DNA from: a gamma proteobacterium NOR5-3
Lineage (GTDB): Bacteria > Pseudomonadota > Gammaproteobacteria > Pseudomonadales > Halieaceae
Reading direction: 5' to 3'
Length of the DNA stretch: 64,000 nucleotides
NCBI GenBank assembly: GCA_000158155.1
Contig: DS999408.1
Location: forward strand, 70,271-134,270
Part shown: in pieces, positions 45,998-54,492 of the stretch
Position numbering within the stretch: the first letter of the stretch is position 1
Layout: each line of letters opens with the position of its first letter
Program-made: the position numbers and the translations under genes
The notes under the pieces: generated by a model
Told to the model about the DNA's origin: nothing
Seen by the model: only the letters and a program-made list of their open reading frames with translations
Database searches by the model: none

Positions 45998-46489
45998 ATG
46001 CATTGTCCTTTTTGCTCGGATGACGACACCAAAGTTATCGATTCCCGGCTGGTGACCGATGGTGCTCAGGTGCGCCGCAGGCGGGAGTGCCTGTCGTGCA
46101 AGGAGCGCTTTACCACCTATGAAGCCGCCGAACTGGTGATGCCCAGAGTGATCAAGCAAAACGGCAGTCGCGAACCCTTCAACGAAGACAAGCTGCGAGC
46201 CGGGTTCCTGCGGGCATTGGAAAAACGCCCGGTGTCTGTGGAGTTGATTGAGGCGGAAATCAGTCACATCAAACAGAGGCTGCGCGCCACCGGTGAGCGG
46301 GAGGTGAACTCCCGGGTGCTGGGTGAACTGGTGATGGACAGTCTTAAAGAGCTCGATAAGGTGGCCTATGTGCGATTTGCATCGGTGTATCGAAGCTTTG
46401 AGGATATCGCTGAGTTTCAGGCCGCTATTGAGAGACTGCAGGCCGAGCCGGAAGCCGCCAAAAACTCGCTTGCTGACAGCGACGCCTGA
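45998..46489 (+). CDS. nrdR: transcriptional repressor NrdR
   Basis: The 163-residue protein starts with a zinc ribbon ([17 protein letters not shown], then [15 protein letters not shown]) and continues with an ATP-cone ([18 protein letters not shown]). It senses ATP/dATP and represses ribonucleotide reductase genes at NrdR boxes. No NrdR box pair was recognised in this window. The C-terminal ten residues are variable. It lies just ahead of ribD, the normal gammaproteobacterial order. Confidence 0.96.
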   Translation: MHCPFCSDDDTKVIDSRLVTDGAQVRRRRECLSCKERFTTYEAAELVMPRVIKQNGSREPFNEDKLRAGFLRALEKRPVSVELIEAEISHIKQRLRATGEREVNSRVLGELVMDSLKELDKVAYVRFASVYRSFEDIAEFQAAIERLQAEPEAAKNSLADSDA

Positions 46490-46503
46490 GGCTCATTTGC
46501 CCT

Positions 46504-47628
46504 GTGTTGTCTGCCCTCGACCACCAGTTTATGGCCCGTGCGCTGCGTCTGGCGGAGCGTGGTAAGTACTGGGCTCGTCCCAATCCCCATGTGGGTTGCG
46601 TATTGGTCCGGGACTCCGGCATCGTCGGGGAGGGTTTTACCCAACCGGCCGGCGGTGATCATGCTGAGGTAGTGGCCCTGAAGTCCGCCGGCGATGCCGC
46701 CCGGGACTGCACGGCCTACGTCACCTTGGAACCCTGCGCTCATGTCGGTCGCACGCCCCCTTGCTCTCAAGCGCTTATCGAAGCGGGCGTTGCACGCGTC
46801 GTGGTGGGTCTGAAGGATCCAAACCCCAAAGTTGATGGAGGCGGGCTTCGGGATCTTGCCGCTGCGGGGATTGAGGTAAGCGAGGGTCTCATGGCGGCTC
46901 AGGTGGAGCTGCAGTTGGCGGGCTTTTTAGCAAGGCAGCGTCGGGGTCGCCCCAGGCTTCGCATCAAGTTAGCCATGTCCCTGGATGGCCGCACGGCTAT
47001 GGCGTCAGGAGAGAGTCAGTGGATCACCGGTGCGGATGCGCGCCGTGATGTACAAAAACTCCGCGCGGAAAGTTGCGCAATTCTCACGGGCATCGGGACG
47101 GTGCTTGCCGACGATTGCGCCCTGACCGTTCGAGATGCTTTTTTTGATGAGGAACTGTTACCGCCACCACAAAGACGCGCGATAAGAGTGGTTGCCGATA
47201 CCCGTCTTCGTACGCCACCGGATGCTGCCGTGCTGCAAGGTGCTCAGCCGAGTTTACTGCTGCATGCCAACGATGCCGTTTGTCCGGGCTCTTTGACCGG
47301 CGCAGCGCGCCTGGCGCTGCCGTCGCCTGCTGAGGGTCTGGATCCCGCCCAGATACTGTCTGCTCTGGCGGACAGGGAGTGCAACGAGATTCTGTTAGAA
47401 TCCGGCCCCACTTTGGCAGGGGCTATGCTCCAAAGTGGCCTGGCAGATCAACTCATTGTCTACATGGCGCCGGTTCTTCTGGGAAGTCGGGCACGCCCGC
47501 TAATGGAATTGCCCTTTAATCGCATGGCCGAGGCGCTCAGGCTCAGACTGGTTGATCGGCGGCAGATGGGTGTCGATCAGCGCTTTGTCTTTGAGCCTCG
47601 CACTTTTGAATCGAAAGAAGCAGGATAA
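46504..47628 (+). CDS. ribD: bifunctional riboflavin deaminase/reductase RibD
   Basis: GTG 46504 gives 374 residues. The N-terminal deaminase domain shows NPHVGCVLVRDSG, the zinc-site HAEVVAL and the PC-x6-PPC site (LEPCAHVGRTPPCSQAL). The C-terminal reductase domain contains RLRIKLAMSLDGRTAMASGE and EILLESGPTLAGAML. It performs steps two and three of riboflavin synthesis. The spacer to ribE is 12 bases, too short for any riboswitch. Confidence 0.95.
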   Translation: MLSALDHQFMARALRLAERGKYWARPNPHVGCVLVRDSGIVGEGFTQPAGGDHAEVVALKSAGDAARDCTAYVTLEPCAHVGRTPPCSQALIEAGVARVVVGLKDPNPKVDGGGLRDLAAAGIEVSEGLMAAQVELQLAGFLARQRRGRPRLRIKLAMSLDGRTAMASGESQWITGADARRDVQKLRAESCAILTGIGTVLADDCALTVRDAFFDEELLPPPQRRAIRVVADTRLRTPPDAAVLQGAQPSLLLHANDAVCPGSLTGAARLALPSPAEGLDPAQILSALADRECNEILLESGPTLAGAMLQSGLADQLIVYMAPVLLGSRARPLMELPFNRMAEALRLRLVDRRQMGVDQRFVFEPRTFESKEAG

Positions 47629-47640
47629 ACAGGAAAGCGA

Positions 47641-48306
47641 ATGTTCACGGGTATTATTCAGGCAGTAGGGACTGTCGCGGCGCAGCAGCCCAGCGGTGGC
47701 GATCTGCGCCTGCGCATTCAGACGGGAAAACTGTCTTTGGACGATGTGGCTATTGGTGACAGCATCGCCACTAACGGCGTCTGCCTGACCGTCACGGAGC
47801 TGCCGGGCGATGGTTTCTGGGCCGATGTGTCTCGGGAGACTCTAAGTCTGACGACCCTGGGAGGCCTGTCCCAGGGCTCGCCGGTCAATCTGGAAAAGTC
47901 GCTGACTCCCCAAAGCCGTCTGGGCGGGCATATCGTCAGTGGTCATGTGGATGGTCTGGGCGAAATTGTCAGCCTGAAAGAGGATGCCCGCTCCTGGCGA
48001 ATCGTGGTCCGCGCGCCTTACGAACTGGCCAAGTACATCGTTCACAAAGGCAGTATCTGCATCGATGGCACAAGTCTGACGGTGAATGCCGTAGACGGTG
48101 CCAATTTTGATCTGAATATCATCCCGCAAACCATGGCGGAAACGCTGTTTGCCCATTACAGCCCGGGTAGTCGGGTCAATCTCGAAGTCGACGTTATCGC
48201 TCGTTATCTTGAGCGACTGCTGCAAGGGGCCGGCGCGGCCAATCCCCAGGCCGGGATCGATTACCAGACACTGGCTGACAATGGTTATCTGGATACGCGG
48301 ACATGA
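47641..48306 (+). CDS. ribE: riboflavin synthase alpha chain
   Basis: The 221-residue protein is two repeated lumazine-binding barrels: MFTGIIQAVGTV opens the first (IGDSIATNGVCLTVTEL); LGGHIVSGHVDGLGEI and IDGTSLTVNAVDG mark the second. The enzyme dismutates two lumazine molecules to riboflavin. Its stop overlaps the next start by 4 bp. The last 20 residues are variable. Confidence 0.95.
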   Translation: MFTGIIQAVGTVAAQQPSGGDLRLRIQTGKLSLDDVAIGDSIATNGVCLTVTELPGDGFWADVSRETLSLTTLGGLSQGSPVNLEKSLTPQSRLGGHIVSGHVDGLGEIVSLKEDARSWRIVVRAPYELAKYIVHKGSICIDGTSLTVNAVDGANFDLNIIPQTMAETLFAHYSPGSRVNLEVDVIARYLERLLQGAGAANPQAGIDYQTLADNGYLDTRT

Positions 48307-49430
48307 GTGAACTGAGTATTAACAGCGTCGGTGAATTGCTCGACGACTTGCGCCACGGCCGTATGGTGGTGATTCTGGATGAGCGCGACGAGCGCAGAAA
48401 CGAGGGCGTGGTCATGGTCGCCGCAGAGCACTGCTCGGCTGATCATGTGACGTTTATGGCGCGCAAAGCTCGGGGGCTGGTGTGTCTGGCGCTAACGCAG
48501 GAACGCTGTGAGCAGTTGGATCTGCCGCCCATGGTTGCCGGCAGAGAGAGCGATACCTCGCATTTCACTCTCTCAATCGAGGCTGCTCAGGGCATTGACA
48601 CGGGTATTTCAGCGGCGGATAGAGCGCTGACCGTACAGGTGGCGGTGGCACCCCAGGCTGTGCCTGGCGATATCGTACAGCCGGGGCATATTTTTCCGCT
48701 CGCAGCGCAGCCCGGAGGTGTGCTGACCCGGGCCGGCCACACAGAAACGGCGGTGGATTACACGCGCATAGCCGGTCTCACGCCGGCAGCGGTTATTGCC
48801 GATGTGCTGGATGATCAGGGTGAGCTCGCCGATGGGCCGGCGCTGATAGCGTTTGCGAAAACGCACGGTTTGAAGGTGGGCACCGTGGCCGATCTTATCC
48901 ACTATCGCATTGCGAATGAGAAAACCATTGAGCGGGTCCGGGAAGGCGACCTGGCAACACGCTATGGCAGGTTTCAATTGGCGACCTACCGTGATCGCAC
49001 GCATGGAGGTCTGCACATGGCACTGAGCCTCGGTGAGATCGTTGCGGAAAGCCCGACCCTGGTGCGCGTTCATGCGAGTTCTACGCTGAGAGACTTACTG
49101 GGTACGGAGGTTCGTGGACAGCTGGGATGGAGCGTGCAGCGCAGTTTGGAGGCTATTTCTGCGGCGGGTTCAGGCGTGCTGGTCCTGCTCAGTCGCGGTG
49201 AGACCGACGAGCAGCTGCTGCACAGTGTCGATCTCGCCCTGGGAAACATTGAACCGAGGGATCCCAAGGCAGGCGACAGCTACAATACGGTGGGTGTGGG
49301 GTCGCAGATTCTGCGTGAACTCGGTGTTGGCAAGATTCGCCTGATGGGCGCACCGATCAAGTACAATGCCATTTCAGGTTTTGGGCTGGAGGTTATCGAT
49401 TATCTGGAACCGCCGGCCTCAAAGTCGTGA
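48303..49430 (+). CDS. ribBA: DHBP synthase with degenerate GTP cyclohydrolase II-like C-terminal domain (RibBX type)
   Basis: Residues 1-200 form 3,4-dihydroxy-2-butanone-4-phosphate synthase: VILDERDERRNEGVVMVAAE, TGISAADRALT, PGHIFPLAAQPGGVLTRAGH. The C-terminal half resembles GTP cyclohydrolase II but lacks its three zinc cysteines: where an active enzyme has HSECLTGD and RCDCG, this protein reads HASSTLRD and GQLGWS. The RxEGRG block is also lost (SRGETDEQ). This is the proteobacterial RibBX variant. The real cyclohydrolase is ribA at 52602. It is 375 residues long and coupled to ribE. Confidence 0.9.
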   Translation: MSELSINSVGELLDDLRHGRMVVILDERDERRNEGVVMVAAEHCSADHVTFMARKARGLVCLALTQERCEQLDLPPMVAGRESDTSHFTLSIEAAQGIDTGISAADRALTVQVAVAPQAVPGDIVQPGHIFPLAAQPGGVLTRAGHTETAVDYTRIAGLTPAAVIADVLDDQGELADGPALIAFAKTHGLKVGTVADLIHYRIANEKTIERVREGDLATRYGRFQLATYRDRTHGGLHMALSLGEIVAESPTLVRVHASSTLRDLLGTEVRGQLGWSVQRSLEAISAAGSGVLVLLSRGETDEQLLHSVDLALGNIEPRDPKAGDSYNTVGVGSQILRELGVGKIRLMGAPIKYNAISGFGLEVIDYLEPPASKS

Positions 49431-49456
49431 GCCAGCATCTGGCTTAGGCGTTTTTT
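49430..49456 (+). terminator. possible attenuator/terminator between ribBX and ribH
   Basis: AGCCAG and CTGGCT pair perfectly around a 3-base CAT loop (49430-49444), starting in the ribBX stop codon. Six Ts follow after TAGGCG (49451-49456). The spacing to the T-run is long for a classical terminator, so partial termination is more likely than a full stop. Confidence 0.45.
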
Positions 49457-49521
49457 GAACCCGATATTTTTGACCACGGTCGCGTAAATCTGGCCCTGGT
49501 AATAACTGAGACGAATAGATC

Positions 49522-49995
49522 ATGAGTAGTTTGAACACTATCGAAGGCACGATGACACACACGACCGGGCGTTATGCCGTGTTGGTGGGTCGCTGGAACA
49601 GTTTTGTTGTTGAGCACCTTCTTGAAGGCGCGGTGGACACGCTGAAGCGCCACGGCGTTGCGCAAGAGCAGATTACCGTGATCCGGGTTCCCGGCGCTTT
49701 CGAAATCCCCCTGGCCTGCCAACGTCTTGCGAAGGTGGGTGACTATGATGCGATTATCGCTCTGGGCGCCGTGATCCGAGGCGGTACGCCGCATTTTGAG
49801 CATGTGGCAGGCGAGTGCACCAAGGGTATTGCTCAAGTCAGCCTCAATGAGGATATTCCCATCGCGTTTGGTGTTCTTACGGTAGACAGTATCGAGCAGG
49901 CCATTGAACGTTCGGGTACCAAGGCCGGTAACAAGGGTGTGGAAGCCGCCCTGTCAGCGCTGGAAATGGTCAGCCTGCTCAGTCAACTGCGCTGA
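49522..49995 (+). CDS. ribH: 6,7-dimethyl-8-ribityllumazine synthase
   Basis: The 157-residue enzyme contains [36 protein letters not shown] and the catalytic segment [20 protein letters not shown] (key GAVIRG-T-H-E-V). ITFGVLTV-like [19 protein letters not shown] completes the fold. It condenses the RibD and RibB products. It forms a 60-mer or decamer in relatives. nusB starts 2 bp after its stop. Confidence 0.96.
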   Translation: MSSLNTIEGTMTHTTGRYAVLVGRWNSFVVEHLLEGAVDTLKRHGVAQEQITVIRVPGAFEIPLACQRLAKVGDYDAIIALGAVIRGGTPHFEHVAGECTKGIAQVSLNEDIPIAFGVLTVDSIEQAIERSGTKAGNKGVEAALSALEMVSLLSQLR

Positions 49996-49996
49996 A

Positions 49997-50449
49997 GTGT
50001 CAAAACAGGCCCAACAGGAACTGATCGCCCGGCGCCGTAAAGCCCGCCACTATGCATTGCAGGCGCTTTACCAGTGGCATATGGCGGGGGCGAGGCCGTC
50101 GGATATCGAAGCGGAGTTCCGAACGGACTACGATTTTGAGGTGGTGGATCTCGAGTATTTTCAGGCGCTGATTCATGGCGTTCCGCCGCTTGCTCAAGAG
50201 CTTGATAGTCTTCTGGAGCCCTTACTGGACCGGGAGTTGAGAGAGCTGGACCCCATTGAGCGGTCGCTGCTGCGCATGGGGGGCTTTGAGCTTCGCGATC
50301 GCATTGATGTGCCTTATCGCGTGGTAATCAACGAATCCGTGGCGCTGGCCAAAAAGTTTGGTGCAGCAGAAAGCTATAAATACATTAACGGCGTGCTGGA
50401 TAAACTGGCCCGACAATTACGCGGTCCTGAGGTTAGTGCCGGGCGCTAG
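49997..50449 (+). CDS. nusB: transcription antitermination factor NusB
   Basis: GTG 49997, one base after the ribH stop, gives 150 residues. RRKARHYALQALYQWHMAG is the arginine-rich N-terminal RNA-binding block; LLRMGGFELRDRIDVPYRVVINES and YKYINGVLDKLARQLR complete the all-helical protein (key residues E-L, P--V-INE-V, F-NGVLD). With NusE (S10) it binds boxA and promotes rRNA antitermination. It overlaps thiL by 14 bp if that starts at GTG 50436. Confidence 0.96.
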   Translation: MSKQAQQELIARRRKARHYALQALYQWHMAGARPSDIEAEFRTDYDFEVVDLEYFQALIHGVPPLAQELDSLLEPLLDRELRELDPIERSLLRMGGFELRDRIDVPYRVVINESVALAKKFGAAESYKYINGVLDKLARQLRGPEVSAGR

Positions 50450-51368
50450 TCAGTCGCGCGGCGAATTCGGCCTTATTGCGCGATTTTTCAGCAAGCTTGA
50501 TAAAGGCCCGGACGTTGTTCTTGGCAATGGCGACGATGCCGCCATTCTGCGCCTGGCGCCGGGAGAAGAATTCGCCGTTTCGGTAGACAGCATGCTCGAA
50601 GGCGTGCATTTTCCCAAAGCGTCTCCCCCCGAAGATTTAGCCTATCGAGCCGTTGCTGCGGCGGTCAGCGATCTTGCCGCCATGGGCGCCAGGCCGGTGG
50701 CAATGACCTTGGCGCTGAGCCTTCCTGATGCTGACGAGGACTGGTTGACGCGTTTGCGCTCCGGTCTGGCCGATGCTGTTACGGATTTTTCTTTACCCCT
50801 GATCGGCGGTGACCTGACGCGAGGCCCTCTTACGCTGAGCGTGCAGGTGATGGGTGCTGTGCCCACCGGAATGGCGCTTAAGCGCAGTGGTGCCTCTGCG
50901 GGGGATCTGTTGTATGTCAGCGGATGTTTGGGCGACTCTGCGGCGGGCCTGGCGATTATCGAGGAACGTATAGAGGCTCCAGAAGATGTTGCAGGTCTTG
51001 TGTGCTCGCGCTTTTGGCGGCCCAAACCGGCTCTGGAGTTGGGGGTGTTGCTCAGGGGAATTGCGACGGCGGCGGTGGATGTGTCTGATGGCCTGCTGGC
51101 CGATGTGGGACACATAGCCCGGGCAAGTGAGGTCTGCATGGTCGTGGACTCTGCTCTTGTGCCGCTTTCTCCGGCACTGGCTAAGGTGGTGTCGCCCGAG
51201 CAGGCGCTTGCATGGGCCCTTAGAGGCGGAGAGGACTATCAGTTATGCTTCACTCTCCCCAAGGACGTGACGCCTCCTGAGGGATGCACGCGCATTGGCC
51301 GCGTCGAGACCGGCTCCGGTGTGCGCTGCGACGTCACTGGTGCCAGCGATGGATATCGTCATTTTTAA
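50436..51368 (+). CDS. thiL: thiamine-monophosphate kinase
   Basis: GTG 50436, preceded by GAGG, gives 310 residues beginning VPGASQSRGEFGLIARFFSK; upstream in-frame sequence lies inside nusB. Conserved PurM-fold blocks: VLGNGDDAAILR, VSVDSMLEGVHFP, GGDLTRGPLTLSVQVMG, VDVSDGLLADVGHIA. It phosphorylates thiamine monophosphate to the active diphosphate. The product is close to the usual length of about 320. Confidence 0.94.
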   Translation: MPGASQSRGEFGLIARFFSKLDKGPDVVLGNGDDAAILRLAPGEEFAVSVDSMLEGVHFPKASPPEDLAYRAVAAAVSDLAAMGARPVAMTLALSLPDADEDWLTRLRSGLADAVTDFSLPLIGGDLTRGPLTLSVQVMGAVPTGMALKRSGASAGDLLYVSGCLGDSAAGLAIIEERIEAPEDVAGLVCSRFWRPKPALELGVLLRGIATAAVDVSDGLLADVGHIARASEVCMVVDSALVPLSPALAKVVSPEQALAWALRGGEDYQLCFTLPKDVTPPEGCTRIGRVETGSGVRCDVTGASDGYRHF

Positions 51369-51410
51369 CCGAGTCGGAAGTGAGACGTTGTCAAGGACAA
51401 GCGATAAACA

Positions 51411-51893
51411 ATGAATGCCCGGCCCCGTCCAAAGTTAACGGATCCCGTACAGCTGCTGGCATTTGGTTTTGGGTCCGGGTTGTCGCCCAAGGCTCCCGGC
51501 ACCGTTGGAACCGTCGCGGCACTGCCGATTTACTGGCTTTTTGCACCTCAGCCGCTGTGGATTTACAGCCTTATTGTGCTTGTCGCAGCGGTGCTCGGTA
51601 TCTGGATTTGCGATCGAGCGAGCAAGGCGCTTGGTGTGCATGATCATCCGGGCATCGTGTGGGATGAGTTTGTCGGCGTTTGGATCACTCTTTGGGCGGT
51701 GCCGTTTGAACCTCTTTGGATTCTCGCGGGGTTTTTGGTGTTTCGAGTTTTTGATATCGCCAAGCCCTGGCCGATTAGTTGGTTGGACCGACATGTGAGT
51801 GGGGGCTTTGGCATCATGATCGATGATGTGGTGGCGGGAGTGCTGGCCTGCTTTACCCTGCATTTGGCGCTCTCGTTTGGTGGAAGCTCATGA
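51411..51893 (+). CDS. pgpA: phosphatidylglycerophosphatase A
   Basis: The 160-residue inner-membrane protein has four membrane segments. The family blocks FGFGSGLSPKAPGTVGT and HPGIVWDEFVGVWIT (catalytic acidic pair) are intact, as is the second site DIAKPWPI. It removes phosphate from phosphatidylglycerophosphate. It overlaps the next gene by 4 bp. The thiL-pgpA order is standard. Confidence 0.95.
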   Translation: MNARPRPKLTDPVQLLAFGFGSGLSPKAPGTVGTVAALPIYWLFAPQPLWIYSLIVLVAAVLGIWICDRASKALGVHDHPGIVWDEFVGVWITLWAVPFEPLWILAGFLVFRVFDIAKPWPISWLDRHVSGGFGIMIDDVVAGVLACFTLHLALSFGGSS

Positions 51894-52516
51894 GATTGCC
51901 ACTTATTCTTTTGGCGCTGCTGTTTACGCCCGGGTTGCGGGCGGAGATCGTGGTCGAAGCGCTGCTTCCTGGGCTTGCGGTGATGCAAATCGACGGCAAT
52001 CGGGTGACCTTGCGCGAAGGCCAGACTCACAGTGGTGTTTTACTCATTTCGGCCGATGCCCAGTCCGCGTTGGTCGAGGTTGGAGGGCAGCAGCAGCAGT
52101 TGAGGGTTTCCCAGCGCATCAGCGGGCAGTTTAGCGAGCCGGAGCAACGAAGCATCAGCATTCCCCGCAACGATCAGATGCAGTATCTGACGAACGCTGA
52201 AATCAACAACGTGCGACTTGCTGTGCTTGTCGATACCGGTGCGAATATTATTGCCCTCAACACCCGGGATGCGCTGGCGGTGGGGATTACCAGCGGAGAG
52301 GGGGTGGCCGAAAATGTTCAAACTGCTGGAGCGGTTGTGCCTGCCCGGCGAGTTGTCCTTGATACGGTGGTTGTTGGGGGGATACGTGTCGATGGCGTCA
52401 CAGCTACCGTCATTGACGGAGAGCAGCCCTCGGTAGCCCTGCTGGGCATGAGTTTCTTACAGCATGTCGAAATGCAGGAGCAGGGCGGTATCCTCACGCT
52501 TCGGGCGCGCTGGTGA
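51890..52516 (+). CDS. exported retropepsin-like aspartic protease (clan AA)
   Basis: At 208 residues it has a signal peptide (residues 1-18, ending GLRA) and a C-terminal retroviral-type aspartic protease domain. The catalytic Asp115-Thr116-Gly117 lies in VLVDTGANIIALN, and the flap-to-C-terminal block ALLGMSFLQHVE matches the single-domain clan AA group. Such proteins dimerise to form the active site. It is probably periplasmic; its substrate is unknown. It starts inside the pgpA stop. Confidence 0.88.
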   Translation: MRLPLILLALLFTPGLRAEIVVEALLPGLAVMQIDGNRVTLREGQTHSGVLLISADAQSALVEVGGQQQQLRVSQRISGQFSEPEQRSISIPRNDQMQYLTNAEINNVRLAVLVDTGANIIALNTRDALAVGITSGEGVAENVQTAGAVVPARRVVLDTVVVGGIRVDGVTATVIDGEQPSVALLGMSFLQHVEMQEQGGILTLRARW

Positions 52517-52543
52517 GGTTCTCGATAGGTGTTTGCTTAGCGG

Positions 52544-52572
52544 TTCGTGCGGCCCCCCGGCTCTGCTAAACT
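52544..52572 (+). promoter_or_regulatory. candidate promoter of ribA
   Basis: TTCGTG (52544-52549) and TAAACT (52567-52572) are separated by 17 bases, 29 bases before the GTG start. The -35 matches the consensus poorly, so this is tentative. The 85-base spacer is too short to hold a complete FMN riboswitch. Confidence 0.35.
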
Positions 52573-52601
52573 AGCGCGCCCTTTCAGTAGCGGATAGCTT
52601 A

Positions 52602-53195
52602 GTGTCAGTACGATTTGTTGAAGCCTCGCGCTTGCCCACAGACTGGGCCGTGTTCACCATGCACGGCTTTGAGGATGTTCAGGCGAACAAGGAACATCTG
52701 GTTCTGACTCTGGGCGATGTGTCCGGCGACGAGCCGGTACTTACCCGGGTGCATTCCGAATGTTTGACCGGCGATGCCCTTTTTAGCCTGCGCTGCGACT
52801 GCGGCAACCAACTGCAGGCGGCCCTGCGTGCCATAGCGCATGAAGGCCGAGGTGCGCTGTTGTATCTCAGGCAGGAAGGCAGAGGCATTGGGCTACTTAA
52901 CAAAATCAAGGCCTACAAACTTCAGGATGAGGGAGCAGACACCGTCGAGGCCAATGAGCAATTGGGCTTTGGTGCCGATATGCGTGATTACAGTATTGTG
53001 CGTCCCATGTTTGAGCACCTCAAGATGAGCCGGGTGCGCCTTATGACCAACAATCCGCGCAAGGTGAGTGCTCTGAATGAATTGGGTATCGATGTGGTAG
53101 AGCGTGTCGCGCTGCAATGCGACAGTAATCCTCACAACGAAAAGTATCTGCGGACCAAGGGGTCAAAACTGGGACACATGCTGGAAGAGCGTTAG
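52602..53195 (+). CDS. ribA: GTP cyclohydrolase II
   Basis: GTG 52602 gives 197 residues. All catalytic elements are present: the zinc cysteines in [36 protein letters not shown], then [20 protein letters not shown], and [14 protein letters not shown]. It opens the riboflavin pathway from GTP. It compensates for the dead cyclohydrolase domain of the RibBX protein. It is convergent with ispA. Confidence 0.97.
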   Translation: MSVRFVEASRLPTDWAVFTMHGFEDVQANKEHLVLTLGDVSGDEPVLTRVHSECLTGDALFSLRCDCGNQLQAALRAIAHEGRGALLYLRQEGRGIGLLNKIKAYKLQDEGADTVEANEQLGFGADMRDYSIVRPMFEHLKMSRVRLMTNNPRKVSALNELGIDVVERVALQCDSNPHNEKYLRTKGSKLGHMLEER

Positions 53196-53220
53196 CGCTT
53201 CTTTTGAATGGCAGTGTGGA

Positions 53221-54030
53221 TCAGCTGTCGCGCTTTACCATGCGGGCAAGTAGCTTGCGAAGGCTGTCGGCTTCAGTCCCCCAATCGTGAATAAGCGCCA
53301 CTGACTCTTGGTATAAAGCCAGGGCGGCAGCTTCGGCTGCTTCAAGCCCCATCAATGCGACATAGGTAGACTTTCCTGCCGCGGCGTCTTTGCCGGCGGT
53401 CTTTCCCAGTGTTGTGCTGTCACTGCGCACATCAATCACGTCATCTATTATCTGGAACGCGAGCCCGATTTTGTCACCCACGGCTTTCAGGATGTGTTTC
53501 TGGTCGGGGTTGGCCTGTCCGACGATGCCCCCCATGACCAGAGCTGCAGTGATGAGGGCCCCGGTTTTCAGAGCATGTATGTTTTTTAACTGCTCCACGC
53601 TGAGGGTTCGCTCGGTCGCTTCGATATCCAGGCCCTGCCCGCCAACCATGCCCTCAAAGCCGGCTGCTTTAGCCAGACAGGCAACGAGGTCGATGCGTTG
53701 CTGGGCACTTAACTGTTCCTCACTGGCGATGAGCTCAAAAGCTTTTGCCTGTAGTCCGTCCCCCACGAGGATAGCGGTCGCCTCGTCGAATGCCACGTGC
53801 AGGGTAGGGCGGCCCCGTCGCATGTCATCGTCATCCATGGCCGGTAGATCATCGTGGATCAGCGAGTAGGTGTGGATGAGTTCGATGGCTTCTGCGGGGG
53901 CTGCAGCGAGCGCTTCACTTACTGGGTTGCCGGTAGCCCTGGCAGCCGCCTGGAGAAGTTGAGGGCGTAGGCGTTTGCCGGGATTCGTACTCGTATGTGA
54001 CAGTGCTCTGTTGAGTTGAGTGTTTTGCAT
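53221..54030 (-). CDS. ispA: farnesyl diphosphate synthase (polyprenyl synthetase)
   Basis: The 269-residue protein has both aspartate-rich sites: first DDLPAMDDDD (Asp60, Asp61, Asp66), second DDVIDV. GKRLRPQLLQAA opens the core. It is about 25-30 residues shorter at the N-terminus than most homologues, and the usual G-GGKRLRP is NPGKRLRP. A stop codon five codons before the ATG prevents an extension in frame. It makes C15 isoprenoid precursors for ubiquinone and undecaprenyl phosphate. Confidence 0.9.
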   Translation of the reverse strand: MQNTQLNRALSHTSTNPGKRLRPQLLQAAARATGNPVSEALAAAPAEAIELIHTYSLIHDDLPAMDDDDMRRGRPTLHVAFDEATAILVGDGLQAKAFELIASEEQLSAQQRIDLVACLAKAAGFEGMVGGQGLDIEATERTLSVEQLKNIHALKTGALITAALVMGGIVGQANPDQKHILKAVGDKIGLAFQIIDDVIDVRSDSTTLGKTAGKDAAAGKSTYVALMGLEAAEAAALALYQESVALIHDWGTEADSLRKLLARMVKRDS

Positions 54031-54084
54031 GCTATGGGAGACTCAAAGAGATGAAGTGCTTCGGGATGTAGCTACAAGAACGGA

Positions 54085-54306
54085 TTAGGATTCCGGCGAG
54101 TCACAGTAAGGGTTCTCCAGGTCAATGAGTTGCTGCACTCGTTGCTCTGCATCTGCGAGCTGCTTATGTGCCAATGCAATAGCAGCAACTCCCTTTTCGT
54201 AGGTGGACAGCGCATCCTCGAGTCCTGTGTCGCTACTTTCGAGTCGTTGAACCAATTCGTCGACTTTTTGCAGTACAGATTCAAAATTTCGAGATTTTTT
54301 AGTCAT
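54085..54306 (-). CDS. xseB: exodeoxyribonuclease VII small subunit
   Basis: ATG 54306 gives 73 residues: MTKKSRNFESVLQKVDELVQ, then a family-typical LESSDTGLEDALSTYEKG and an end rich in Gln/Glu (AEQRVQQLI). It partners XseA in degrading single-stranded DNA. It lies 54 bp before ispA. The 186 bp between dxs and this start hold no gene. Confidence 0.93.
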   Translation of the reverse strand: MTKKSRNFESVLQKVDELVQRLESSDTGLEDALSTYEKGVAAIALAHKQLADAEQRVQQLIDLENPYCDSPES

Positions 54307-54492
54307 GCGCCGTTCGCCTACTGTCAATGCGGAAGTGTAAACTGCGGTAAGAGCAAATCCCAGCTTGAGTATCGAAGAGTCGGTCCTGCGAGGCGCAAGC
54401 ACTATTTCGCTGTGGGCATTCAGGAATTTGGCCGAGCGGCGATACAGATAAATTGTCAGTCAGATATTGTTCTGGAACCTTGTTTCTTGGCG

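Noticed and set aside
46490-52601. FMN riboswitch for the riboflavin genes
   Set aside because: Spacers before ribD, ribE and ribBX are 14 bp or less, and those before ribH (91 bp) and ribA (85 bp) are too short for the element; no conserved RFN segments were recognised.
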